Origin: Siphlonurus alternatus
Lineage: Eukaryota > Arthropoda > Insecta > Ephemeroptera > Siphlonuridae
Direction of reading: 5' to 3'
DNA length: 64,000 nucleotides
NCBI GenBank assembly: GCA_949825025.1
Contig: OX463786.1
Span: 12,991,309 to 13,055,308 of the forward strand
Below, piece after piece: positions 24,085 to 38,500 of this stretch. Positions within the stretch are counted from its first letter, which is position 1. Each line of letters begins with the position of its first letter. The position numbers and the translations under genes were made by a program. The notes under the pieces were generated by a model. The model was given only the letters and a program-made list of their open reading frames with translations, had not been told where the DNA came from and searched no databases.

Positions 24085-26521
24085 GAAATTACTTTTTGCA
24101 GACCTGTTGTAATATACTGTACTTATTTTTCTGTTGAACAAACAATAAGTGCATGAAGATTAAATTATTTTTATTTTACAGTACAATTTAATGTGCTTTG
24201 CTCAAGCTTTTAACTGTTCAGATTATTATTTTATGAAATTTTAATTAAAATTCTATGATAAACATTTAAATTGTTTCTTTTTTTATATAAAAATAATAAT
24301 TATATTACAATAAAAAATTTCTTAAAAATCATGTTGCTATATATAATGTGTGTATTACTTTGTTTAAAGTTGTAAAAAAAAAAAGTGTTGATCATGTCTT
24401 ATTAAAGAATTTAATGCTAAGAAATATGTTGTTTGTCATTTTCTACATAAATAAAATTTCAGTTATAATTTACACCGAGCATTAAAGTCTCTGAATAGTT
24501 TTGACCCCCTAGAAATTTATGATATCATAATAAAAATTTCCGACAGCAAAGAACAGGCTAGGCTGGGTGATAGAGAATGAATGATGCCTCCTAGATTAGT
24601 ATGTTCTCCTGGTATTAGGAGCATCAGCAGGTCATGTTTTGTGGCAATATTTTGCTCGGCTTGTGCAACACTGTCTTGAAATTTTCACCATTTGGATTAG
24701 GTGAACATAAATCATGAGGAGGTAGCATCAGGTAAATATAGCCTTTTCTTTCATAAAAATGAAATAGGAGCTCGAACTAGAATTTTCAGAAATTCTATTA
24801 AACAAACATGAATTCATAGAAGGTAACAGAGTAATTTTATAAAACTAATGTTTTCAATATTTCAAGCAATGATCAATCGTTTCTACGCCTTCCTGTATGT
24901 AATTCACTACTTTATTGCTAGTGAATTAAGTCCATTTCTATATTGCTATTTTATACCATATAGCCCTGTATTATCTATATAAAAAAGCGGGTGTAATAAA
25001 AAAACATAAAAGTTAAAAGTCACAAATTACTTTATTCATTACTTATTTAAAAACAAGGCACCATTTACAAATAATTACTTAGTATTAGATCAACACAAGA
25101 GTCACAAAAAAAAAGAAGAAAAAGAGGAAAAAATGTGAAGATGAAGACAAAATATTTACAGCATTTTTATTTTTATTATTATTTTTAGAAGAAGAAATAA
25201 TAAACACAACACTATGATTTTTTGTACTTTGATGGATTTGAATTAATTTTAATTAATATGTTACAAATGTTATTATTTTTTTTTTATTAATAGCAAAGGT
25301 GTAATTGAGATTTATTATATTATTATTTATATGAAAAAAAAAATAATTACCTTATCTCCTACAATTAACACAACCATATTTTTTTTACCATTAAAAGGCT
25401 AACTTAAAAAAAAAACTTTCTTTTAAAGTACAAATTAAAGGAAAATTAAAACAGGCATCTTTGCATTGTTATTAAGCAAGATGTTATAATGAGTAGGCAA
25501 GGAAAATAACCTGTTACTCCCAGTACTAAAATTAAATCTACAAAACAAAAAAATGGTATGAAAAACAAAAACAAAAAGGAGTACATTTTTTTATATATAT
25601 ACTTTAAAGAAAATTATTTTTTACACTTATAAAATACTCCGAAGAAATACTGGCAACATTATTAATTTATTTTTCAATACCATTTTTTTCACAAAAATGT
25701 TTTTGGCTAAACCCTTTTGAATGTAATTTATATATATTTTTTTTTATAATATTTTCTTTTCTTAGAAATATAATATTTACAGTAAAAAAATTAAATAATT
25801 AAGTATCAATTTTTAGCATATATTATTTGGAAATATAATGTCAGTAAAGATCAAAATTATATATTAAATGCTTTTATTTTGATCTTAACTGAATTGATGA
25901 AATCTTGACCATAGATAAATATAGCCATTTTATCAGCACATTTGAAGATTTGCTGTATTTACCAACATAACTAAAATATCACAAAGAAAAGGTGCTTACA
26001 ATTTGTTTATAAGCAGGTGTTTAAATACTTCAAATTTTACCACAACATCTATGGTATCTACAAGCAATTTAACGCTTAATTTATTTTATTAAAAAAAAAA
26101 AACTTCAATATTAGATTATAATATTGTTAGAAATTAACATAAAATTTAAGATAAGAGTGCCAACCAAAACTCCCAAGCACAAAATAAAAAGATTTAAATT
26201 TATTTTATTCATTAATATATTATAATTATGTTGGTATTTTTGCTTAATTAACTACATTACTAATTTTATGTAAATTACAATAACACAGTCACTTATTGTA
26301 AGTCGTTACATATTATAGACCATCATAAATATTTTTTTAAATACCAAATTTATTTACTTAAAATAATGTAAATAATATTCTTCTTTTTTTTTAAATCAAA
26401 TTTAAATTTTTCCAATATATGTGAGGTATTAAGATCATTTTTTTTTAAATAAAAATCTATATTTTATAATTAGCAAGAATTAAAAACTAATCACTTTGGA
26501 GTGTCTTTGTTTTACGTCGCA

Positions 26522-29500
26522 CTAGGTCCTACGTTGGTGATGGTTCTGATGATGGCCACCAGGTGGTTTCGGGGGTTCTTCGGGACTCGAAGATGAGGGC
26601 CCCAGACCGAGACTGGAGGGGGCCCCGCGAGGTACCAGAAGAACCGAACCGTCGGCGGACTGCTGCAAACTGTACTCGTAGGGAGAGTAGGGGCGACCTT
26701 CGGGGTCACGCAGAGCCTGGGGACACAGAGAGAGGGAGGTTAGGGGAGCTCAACGTTAAGGAATTAAGATTTGTATGTTATTTAATTAATGTGTTGAAAA
26801 ATAAAATGGAATAACAAGTAAATTTAAAATATAAAGCAGTGACAAATACAGTAAAAACTCATTATTACACAATTTGTCATTAGGTAAAACTAGATTTTGA
26901 GTAAAGGAGATCGCAGTCTCGTAAAAAATAATTAGTATTTCGTAGAAAGGAAAAATGATAAAATGTAAACCTTATTTCTTGGGTCCTTGACTTTACGTAA
27001 TAACAAGTTTTTACTGTATATGTAAGTAAAATGGCTTAAATTTTTGTTATAAATGCCAGGTAACTGAGAATATTTTTTGGCTAAAATATGGCCATCCCCC
27101 TGCACTGTATGGCGCTGCCCCCCGGTGTCACCGAGGAGTACTAACCTGGAAGACGTGTCGGTAGAGCTGGCTGAACTTTTCCTTGAGTCTCTGTCGCTCC
27201 GACAGCATGCTCTCTTTGTCTCTCAGAAGACGGTTCTTACGGTCCCGCATCAACTTGACTTCGTCGGCAAGACTAAGGATCTGGTCCAGCTTTCGCTTGC
27301 GGCAGTTCTGAGCTGCCACCTGGAGAGAGAAGAGAGAACCTTTAGTCTTTGTTGTTTTTATGTAGAACTTTTTGAATTCAGAATATTTTATTTATTTATT
27401 TTTATTTATTTATTTCTCATGTGGCTGTACATAATACAACATAGAGACAAAAACACTTAAAAATACCTTAAAAATTAAACATGAAACAATATTAAATGCA
27501 CTTAGAATTATCAATAAAAATTAAAACAGACATTAAATAAACATTTATACACATATAAATGTTTATTTATACACATAATAAAAGAAACACATTCTAACTG
27601 AAATAGAGGATTCAAATTAGCCGATATATTTTTTTTTGTTCCAACCATTCTATTTAAAGCCTATGAAAGTTTAAAGTTTTATAAGGAGGACATTTCTTAT
27701 TTAAAATCAATTAGCAGGAAAATTAATAGCTTCACCAAGAGTTTATTTTAAGAATCAAGTGATTTTTAAAAAAACAATTGAAACATAATTATGCTTGAAG
27801 ATGAAATGAAGAAAAAGAATGCACGCTGGTTACTCTAAACTGGAGACTCAACGCACCTTGTTCTTTCCCCTCCGCCTGATGTCTCTAATGAGGGAAAGTT
27901 GTGGCTCGGTGAGGTCGTACTTGGAGAGTCGCTCGTTGAACTCGTCCATCGGCAGGTTGATGATGTCCTCGACGGTGATGGGAACGTTCATCGACCGTGC
28001 GCGCTTCTCGTCCCGGCTCAGGTGCTCCTCCTCAGTGAGGCTGCGACGTCCACCTGAACGACATAACGACGTGATGTTAGACATCTAATAGTTTTGATAA
28101 TTCATTAACGAAGTGATGCTAGACAACGGTGCCACTGATTTTTGATAATTCATCTTTTTACATCTCAATTTACAACATAAATGATAATGCAACTTTGAAA
28201 ATATACCTAACACAACATTTGTTCTTCAATTTTATTTTTATTTAATTGTATTAATTAACTTCCTTCTGTGAAAATAGCTGACCAAGATCCCTTAAATTGA
28301 GCCCAGTTCATTTATTAAACCATCCCCCTTCCCCTCCAGATATTTTAAGATGATTGCCACTGACAAAATTTCTGTCCCCACATAAAAATTTATTGTTGTT
28401 TCTTGTAAAGTTCAGGAATGCCTGCAACATCAGTGGGGGTCTACTGATGAAGGTGGAAAATCAGGTAATTTCAGAACTGACGTACCTGACTTGATCTTGT
28501 CTCTGGTCAGAGGTCTGTGGGCGGCACCGGCACTCTCGGGCAGACTTGGCAGGTGGTACGTGTGGTTGTGTGCCACGTGCTCGGCTCTCGGTTCTGCAAG
28601 CAAAAACAACACACGTTGTAACATCTGCCGTCATACACTCCAGTTAATATTCTATCAAAACATGCCTTTGAAAAACAACATTTAACAAATATTGCACACA
28701 TTTTTGACATTACTTAGATTGGTATCAACATCTGGTAGCTTTCACATAAAATCGTCAGAGCATTGCTATTTATTTTATTATGCATGTGGAGTGAGTAAAA
28801 ACAAGGTTTTCATATAGATTCTGACATTTCATGAAATTTGTATGTCACTTGATAGAACTTGGGAGGTTGAGGGAAAAAAATTAATAATAATAGCATTGCA
28901 GGAGCAAGCAAATTAAAAAAAAAAAAAAATGCTGTGATCATCACTTATGACTTTTTTCTGATTAGTAGACCTTTTGTGCCACGAAGTCAATAAAATTGCT
29001 TGAATATGATTGGATAGACATTTAACTTTGTGCGACATAAACTTGTATGTAAAAACTTTGGTTGAAGAGATTTTAAAATAAATGTCATGATGTGATTTAT
29101 GAGATCAATTAAGAAATAAAAAATATCTTTACAATTATTATTATTGTTTTTTTTTTTTTTTTTTCATTATATTAAAGTATCTAAAGTATATTAAATTACC
29201 CTATTATTAAATAAATGGCCACAGAGTAAAAGGTAGCATAGGAAATTATTACAATAAAAGCACGCATCCATAAAATTAATTAAATCTAATATTACATCAA
29301 GTTAGACTATTGTTATGTATTGCAGATTAGAGAATATGAAAGCTAAAAGAGTATAACTAAAAAAAAAATTGGACTTTGTCCCTTTCAGTATTTATCACAA
29401 GTACTTGGGTTATCAGAGCACAACAAGTTAACTACCATGCCTAATCCTGCCGCCAAAGTGCATCTCAAACTTCTTAGAGGGACAAAGTCCAGTTGAGCAG

Positions 29501-32500
29501 GACTTTGGAATGTCACCAGACTAGGGCTAAGGTGCGCAACAGGTGAGAATTATGACCTGTTGATTGGGAATACCATATGGAGTGGATTTTACATTGATTT
29601 GTACCTCTGGACTTTGAAATGTTGGATTCAAATTTTCTGCTTTAGCTACATTTGAAATAATTCAACTTTTTTGTAGACAGGAAATATTAATCACAATTTC
29701 TTCAAGTTTAGAGCTCTGTTAAATATTTACAAATAAATAAAGAATTGGCGATAAAAAAATCCTCTTTTTTTTTTTTTTTTCAATAGAAAACAATGTTATA
29801 CCTAATTGACTCATTTTCCACATTACGGCTTATTTTACGTACAAACTACTTAGTTTAAAGTATTGTATTAAGAAAGTCAAGTTCAGGTCAATTGCCTTCC
29901 ATCTGAGAATTCTAAAGCTTGTAGTCACAACGAAGTTAACAATTTAAGAGTCACTCATAGAAATAAAGAGTACATGATTTAAAACCCAATATTTTAAGAC
30001 AGGAAATGTGTGTATAAAAATGAAGCCTAACATCAAACTTGTGCCCTAAATTTAGTCTTCTTTTTTTTATTAATGTCTCCTAATATAATGACTACTGACG
30101 TTTGCCAAGGTAAGAGACTCAGTGCATGCAATTGAAGAAATCTAATGCTACCTCCTGCCTGAAAGTGAACTGACCTGCGACGGCTGCTGCGGGGGCGTGG
30201 TGTCTGGCAAACTCGAGACTGCACGAGAACTTCATCTCCATCTTTGCTGCGGGGGAGGCTGCACCGCCCGCCTGCACGCCTGCAAGCATAACAACAAACA
30301 GTCAGCACACTGAGGGGGGTCTTAATCTTTTGTACATTTTGCATGAAAATATATTGTAATATCGTCCTCGTCTGCAATAATGAATAACGATTTCATTGCA
30401 ATAATAAGCTATCTGCTGTTTCAGGTGAGCACAATTATGAGCTGTAAAAAGGTGTATAAAATAAAGCTCATTGTTGCACTCAAATATCAGCTCAGCACAT
30501 AGCTCAATTATTGCGAACGAGGGACAATATATTACAATTTTTTTCCTACATCATCTATTATTATTATTATTACGTCATCTATCTGTTTCTTGTCTGTTTC
30601 CTAGCTGCCTTCAAGCACATAGCTATGAGCACAATTGAATTTTACTAATTTTTTTAAAAAAAAAGAAAATGGAGGTTATTTGGTTTACTTGCTTCTGATT
30701 GCCAGCTTATGACTTTTTTTTTGTAGTTTTTATCTCGCATTTTAATTTATTATCTCATTAATGATCTATCCTGTCTACTATCTTTCACTACAATTATGTT
30801 TTTCGTATTTTTGCTCTAATTATCCTCTTTACGTGAAAGAGGAAACATTTGTTTTTTTTAAAATGTTTATTCAAGGGTGTAGAATTCAATATTAAAACAA
30901 CTATAGATAAAATAATATAATTAATAAATAAGCTAAAATAAATCATGCATACAAGTTTTAATTTACTACTAATTTGCAATCACGGTATATAAATATCTTT
31001 ATATAAAACAACAACCTGGTAACACAACGCTTACAGTGTATTAATCTCGTATTGTTATGTAACGTCTAAACATGTGAGGGTGACGTGAGATTCGTACCCT
31101 ACGACCTACGCCAATCTGATGTACCCAAAGACCCAACTGTATCACCAAAGATTACTAGACACACCTGCCAGGTGCATGCACTCATGTTGCCAGATTGCAT
31201 GCATTGATTTTAATCATTTAGTTTGAAGGATGAGGGAAAATTATTTCCTACAAAATACTATAGATAATTAATATTAAGTAATTATGTCAGTAATTTTACT
31301 CTTTTTTTTTTACTTCATAAGATGGATTTACGTTGCAAACGGTGTAACAGGTATGCATACCTATAATATGAAATAAAAATATATTCCATCGCTAGGGCAA
31401 TGGAAAAACAGAGATAATACAACAATGGAGTATTGACATCATTTTTTTTTATTGCAGAAATGGATAGAGGGTACAAAGTTATGCTACCCTGATTTTTTTC
31501 AGATTTTTTAGAGCCCGGGAACTATTTTTAAAAAATTATTGAAAGTTATTTTTGTGACGTCACGAGACGCCGCTCCTTAAGAAAAAGATAGGACTTGCCG
31601 CCGCGTGACGTCACAAAAAGGACTTTCAATAATTTTTTAAAAATACTTCCCGGGCTCTAAAAAATCTGAAATAAATCAGGGTAGCATAACTTTGCACGCT
31701 CTATCCATTTCTGCAATAAAAAAAATTGAGGACAATACTCCATTCTGTACGAAAGGCTAAAAAGACCAAATATAGACACATTATTCAAAGGTGTTTTCTG
31801 ATCTGATATCGTTACAGGTACACTTTGTGGAAAATGCATTGAAACTTTAATTTTATTTTAAAATTTTCTTTCCCCCCCCCCATTCAACCCAAAGTGCACA
31901 GTCAAAAACAGTATGTAATGAAATAGTTACAAAGTCCACGCTCGGATCCAGAGGGGAGGCTGGGGGGGATCCCCCTCTGAAATTTGAATTTGGTTCTGAC
32001 AAAGTCAATTGTTTTTTTTCCCTACTTAAAATTGGTACCACTTCAGGGTCAATGCCCCCCAATGACGCGACAGGCCTACACTCACCACTGTCTGAGCTAG
32101 AGTTGGTTCCGTGCTGCTCCTGGAAGAAGCGCTTGCCGAACATGTGGTGTTTCTTCTGGGCCACGGACGAGGACGAGGCTTGTCGCCCACCGTAGCTGTA
32201 GTCGTAGGGACGGTACTTGGCACCGTGCTGTGGACTGGAGAACCGTTTGTTAGAAACCAGCCTTCAGATCATTTATAATTTTATATTATTACATTCTATT
32301 TAATGAAGGATGAAGGTAATGTTGAAGAAGAAAAAGCTAAAAGCAATAAAACAAAAGTATCTCGAAATTTCTAATAAATATTTCTGATGATTTAAAAAAA
32401 AAGAAAAAATCGCACATCATTTTCGGGGAAGGTTTGACAGCTGGCATTGCGCTGATTGTAAAATACGTTGCATACCGGAATAGTATTATAAAAAAAGTCC

Positions 32501-35500
32501 GGTTAATGAGTATTTCATTTCATTTCATTTCAAATTATGCATATACCTATTATTTTCAAGACTATTATTTACAGCAATAAACCAGAGGTCCCAAGGAACA
32601 CCAACAAAAAAAATTGAAACTGATCGATCGCGATCGTTTAATCAGCCGCGGCCGCGGCCGGTATAATTTGCAGTGGCATGTTGAAGTAAATTACATTTTT
32701 AATACTTTAAAAATTGTGTAAAATTAAACCATATACCTCTTAAATATAACAATACTTCACTGCAATCTTAATTCTAAACAGGAAGAAATGAGAAACAAAA
32801 ATCGGAAAACAGTAAAACGAAGAAAATTAATCAGCCATTATAAAATAGAAATAATATAATGAGAACATAGGCCTGTTCGTAAACCCTGCTCGGTGTACAC
32901 TTTCTGCACCCAATCGACCTTATGTACATGGGATATAAGGTCGATTGGGTGTAGAAAGTGTACACCGAGCAGGGTTTACGAACAGGCCTCATAACTTTTG
33001 AAACAATTGAAAAATTTGGCGCGGAAAATGCAAATTATTTTATTTTCTAAACTATGCATGATACAACCTAGTAAACTATGAAATAATTTGCATTTTTCGC
33101 GGTCCCTCTGATGAAATTTTTTGTTATAAAGGCACGATGTATTCGATTTTTATAATAATAAATGAAATACAAGGTATTGTAAACGAGTAAAAACTAGTAA
33201 TGCACGTTATTTAACTGTGCCTAAAAAAAAAATACACAATCTCCTAAAAATGTACATGTAACCCCCAACAGCACAAATTCCCCAAAAACCCACAAAGAAA
33301 ACTTACCCATACTCGAGGTAAGGACTGCCGGCGTCCGATGGTGACGATGCGTTTTGACCAGCGGCCGCGGCTTCGATTCCCCAGGCACCACCTCTCTCAG
33401 AGCCCATGGAGCTGACCGCGCTGTCGCTAGAACCATCACCGTCACCCGCGGGCATGGCGAGACCTGGGGCGGTGGCGTGAGCACCCTGGGCACCCTGAGC
33501 GTTCTCCAGAAGGCGCATCGTGTACATGCCTGCAACAACAAAGGAGTGGACTGTTAGTACATGGACAAAATTGATATAGACGTCGAACATTCAGTGCAAA
33601 GTAAATCAGAATATTTACACCAAAGGGAAGAGGGCTGATTTGGTATTTTTGGGGTAATGGACAATTTGCATGACATTTTTTTATTGCAGAAATGGATAGA
33701 GGGTGCAAAGTTATGCTACTCTGAATTTTTTCAGATTTTTTAGAGACCGGGAACTATTTTTAAAAAATTATTGAAAGTCGATTTTATGACGTCACGAGGA
33801 GTCTGTCCTTAAGAAAAGGATAGGCGCTAAACGCCCGTGACGTCATAAAACTGACTTCCAATAATTTTTTAAAAATAGTTCCCGCTCTCAAAAAAATCTG
33901 AAAAAATTCAGAGTAGCATAATTTGGTACCCTCTATCCATTTCTGTAATAAAAAAATGTCATGCAAATTGTCCATTTACAAGTTTGTTGGTCTTGCAAAC
34001 CCCCGTGGTGGGGTGGAGGGTATTAGGCGGTACATGGCGAGGGTGGACCCCCAATTCCTGCATGTGTGCTATACAAAATTCCTCAAAGGACCGAAAACTA
34101 TCCTTATAAATGCTTATTCCCCTAGCATTACTTTTGAGGGCACGGCGTAGATGGAAGCGGGAGACAGCTTGGAAATTTGTCACGATTAATTATCTTTATT
34201 AATTATCACACCTCGACGGAAAACTTTTTCCGATTATATTTTTTGGGGAAATACCGAAAGTTTATTTTAGTCTACGTCTCTATACGTTAGTCTAACTGAT
34301 AAAAAATTAAATAATATGGATATATTTTTTAAAAAAGATTGCTCATAAGTTTGGGAAAATCCCCTCAGAAAATTAAATCATACGATGATTAAAGAATTGA
34401 AGGTACGTACCCCTCATTGATATCGATGTTTTAGACTTATTTCTTACTATGCAGTACATATTAATCTGTGTATGATAATTATCATTCCCCTTCATCAACG
34501 CAGCTAGTGATTCATATCATGTCATCATATCTTCGCATTTTCTCACATAAATCGTGGGATTTTATAATTGTCCATATAACTCATGTGCGAATAACAAGTA
34601 AAATTTATACGGTAATTCCATAACAGTATATTAGGGTTTGATTAAAAATAAAAATTAAACCATTAACTTTTAATTCAAGTGGTTAAATAATTAAAGACAG
34701 TATTAAAGCCGGTATTACACGATAAATTTTTCTAACCATTGCATACAATTTTTCCTTATAAAAAAACTTCAACCCATGCATCTGTTTCTATGGAGATGAA
34801 ATTTTCTTGAGAAGAAAAATTGTATGCAGAATTTATCATGTAATACCGGCTTTACACGATAAAATCTTGCATATAATATACTTTCTGATAAGAGCTATAT
34901 ATAAAGTTGAAAGTGATCTATAAATTGCAAAATGTTATAGTTATCACATATTATAAATTATATTGAATCTCGCGACCTCAATTATATCTTTTACGTATCA
35001 TACTACATTTACAATTATAAATAATGAAATAAAACTAAATAATTAGCAATATTTTTTTTCAGCTTCACAATAATTTTAATTTCAATGGAAACAAAGTTTA
35101 TTAAATTTTAACAATTTACCATACAATACGGAAAAATATATTTAAAAACATACAAACACATGTGCATGCAATCAGCAAGGACGGAGAAAGGGGAGGGGGT
35201 CACGAGTCACGTTTTTGAAAACATGTGATACATCAGTATACACAAGTTTCGTAATTTGTCTATATATTAACTCTATGTAATTTGTATATGCTTACGTGCA
35301 AGAAGTCAGATACCATTTTGACAAGAACACTCAACTTTGCAATCAGATAACCTGAAAATCACGCGACAATAATCATATTAGTGAAATTGGCTAAAAAAAA
35401 AAATGCAAAAAATACTTGAATGGAATTCAAGAACAGCACGCTTTTTATTTTTATTTAAAATTTTCAAATTTTATGGACCAAAATGTGATTCATGCTAAAT

Positions 35501-38500
35501 TTTATAGTTTTTAAGTATAATACTTTAATGGACAAGTTTTGTTCACAAATCGTGAACTCAACAGTAAATAAATATATTAATATAATCAAAATTGTGTTCC
35601 CTTACTTATGGTTAGATGCAGTTCATAGATGCAATAAAGTATTATATTCAAAAAAGGAATCTAGGATTTCTTTTTCTTTTTATTTTATTTTTTTAGTATC
35701 TTTATATTTTTAAAAATTGCATCCTAATGAACATGTATTACATTTACTTTTGCGGATTGTGAGTTCAAATTTTGTCCATGAGCTCCCCCTTTAAAAATAA
35801 ATGCATGCCCCCGGATTTGAGAGAGTATTATCAAGGTATTGGTATTGGCAATTGTTTTTATTTATGGAGCAGTGTTTTCTTTAGGAGAAGAAAGGAAATA
35901 TATTTAATTTTGTTAATTTATATTAAATTTACTTCTACAAGTTTGGATGGGGAGTCATGCAAATATACGTTTTATTACTGACATTTTTGTACTGCAGTTT
36001 AATTGAAAACAGTCAGAGTATTCATACTAAATTTAACAGAATATATTACAGCGTACTAGAAGTGAACACAGAGATTTTTATGTGATGACGGTCTTATTTA
36101 CTTTTGTGTTGGATCTTTATTTCCGAGAAGTCATCATGCGTCAGTGAACATAATCTATAATGTGGCGTGGTTAAAAAAGATTAAGATTTTCTAAAGAATT
36201 TCTTTCAGATAGTACTTTTCTCCAGTGCATGCAGAAAGAAATACGTTTAAAAATATACCAAGAAACGTATCATAAATATTTAATAAAAAAAGTACTAAAT
36301 AAATAATTATTAACCCTATATTTGTCATAATTTTACGAGCTTTTTAGGTTTTTTGCTCTATTTTCAATTTTGATATTTATAATGAACAACCTGTAACATG
36401 AAATTATTTTATTGCATAATTGCCAAATTATGATACTCTGAAAAACATTTAGCCCAGGAACTATTTAAAAAATATATGTTGAAAATGCAGCCACGTCCCC
36501 TGGAGGCGTTTCGGACCTACCCTTTTTTATTAAGCATCAAAACTTTATGTTTATTAAAGAGGCAACAGAACTTGAAAAAAAAATTATAGTTATAGCATAA
36601 ATTCATACCCTCTATTCATTTTTGCAAGCATTTATTGTCTATTACATGATAAATTTACTGTTCCATCCACCTGTATATAATTATAATTAAAGAACATAAA
36701 ATTTAACACGTTCAAAACCAATTAAATATAATTAAATGCAACTTTTTTTATATAAAAAAGTATATTTTATAAAATTCTATTTTAAGTACGTAAATATCAG
36801 ACAAACACGAGGCAATTAATTATATAGATTGAGAAATATATTACACATATAAATTAATAATTAAATAATAAATAATTAATTAAAATTAAAAGTGCAAAGA
36901 GCCGGTTTTGAAGCTGACGGTTTATAGATATTATAGAAATAGAGAGCAAATTTTACTTTTTTTTTATATAATATCTTCACCTGGGTACACATACGTAATC
37001 ATTCAGCATAATAACAGAAAATAATTTAACACGTTCATTTTCAAAACCAGATAAATCTAGTTCAATGTCACAAAAATAATAATATGAATTTTACGTAGAC
37101 AATTATAACGTACCCCCTGGCGCAGGGAACCCCCAAGGCCCTGGAGGACTAGGACGTAGATGGAACAACATTGAGGTCTGTCAGTCGTCTGTGGTTAGCC
37201 TGGTCACGGACGAACGTTTAAATCAAGAGGAGGTGTTTCCTTGTAACGTCATTCGTACCCAATAACCCTCAGCATCATTCGTACCCAATAACCTACCAGT
37301 CTGATAACGTTATCACTGCTCGTTATTTAACGTGTAACGTAAAATTGTAATGAGCTCAGCATAATTTTCTAACATAAAATAAATGGTAAACAACAACAGA
37401 ATTTAAAAATTATAGATATTACAGTGTAAATAAATTAAGGTAAACGAAAATTGAAGATTTTTTATTTTTCGGTTTTTAATTTGTTTTTGGGTTATAGTTT
37501 TTTTTTTTTTTTTTTTTTTTTTCACAAAAATTAAGTGACATTAAGGGGCATTCACAAAGCCTTAAGGCCACAATTAAAGCTCAATAATTTAAGACCAGAA
37601 ATTTTGGGTCTAAAAAACACGTCTAAAATCAAGCTTTAAATTATCGAGCCTTAAATGTGGCTTTAAGACTTTATGAATGCCCCTTATTGTAAAATAATTA
37701 CTTAAAAAAATGCCTAAAGATATACACTAAATTCAATTATTATAACATTTAGTTTTTTTAGATGTTTCACCAACATATTAGAAGCATTAAAAGGTTAAAT
37801 GAAGTGGTATAAAATTGAAGGTAAATTAAAATTCCAATTTTATTTTAAATTCTTAAGTTCATATATAGTTTTAACGATGCTCAATTTATTAATTTTGGTG
37901 CTAATATATTTATAAAAGTTATTATAAATAGCGTAGCTTACCTTATTAAAATATAATCAAGTTAATATAATTAATTGGGCCACGCTGACGTTTTGATAAT
38001 ATATTAATTTAGTGCCCACACAACATTATTATGACGTTCGAGATACATTGCTTACACGATAACACTAATGTGTTACAACAAGAGTTACATTGTACCAACG
38101 TGGCAGCAGCAGCACAGTCAGATAAACTTAGCGACCTTTACAATGATAAAACTTCTAGCAATAAAATTATATGTTCAACTTAAAACTCATTAAGAATAAA
38201 GGTGGTTTTGACGCACTCTGAAGCTAGCCACGTTGTGACAATAAAATTACGTCATGCGGCGTCAACATGCAAATATAATAGCAACAAGCTGGCTGTTAAA
38301 ATAATATGTTGAATTTCAGTGCCAATCGTTATTAAAAATCGCTAATGAAATTAACTATAACTTGAAACGTTATTATAACATGGCATGAAAGAGGAGCAAT
38401 TATAGATTGTACTCTAGTGAGTTAAGTTTAAAATATAATGCTCAACTGTTAATAACTGTCTCATATTTCAATTTAATTTATTCAATTTATTATATTGAAC

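Larger units (their letters stand above)
22190..26521. other. Gene-free AT-rich stretch with the cnc 3' UTR at its right end
   Basis: Apart from the palindromic block at 23205-24084, I see no coding sequence. Several minus-strand AATAAA-type signals lie below 26500 and could end cnc transcripts, but none can be chosen. The region separates the convergent 3' ends of the WD40 gene and cnc. Confidence 0.6.

Noticed and set aside
32026..32223. Minus-strand frame reading [12 protein letters not shown] over the cnc exon
   Set aside because: The phase of the upstream exon and the KYRPYDYSY match choose the other frame, using the acceptor at 32235-32237.
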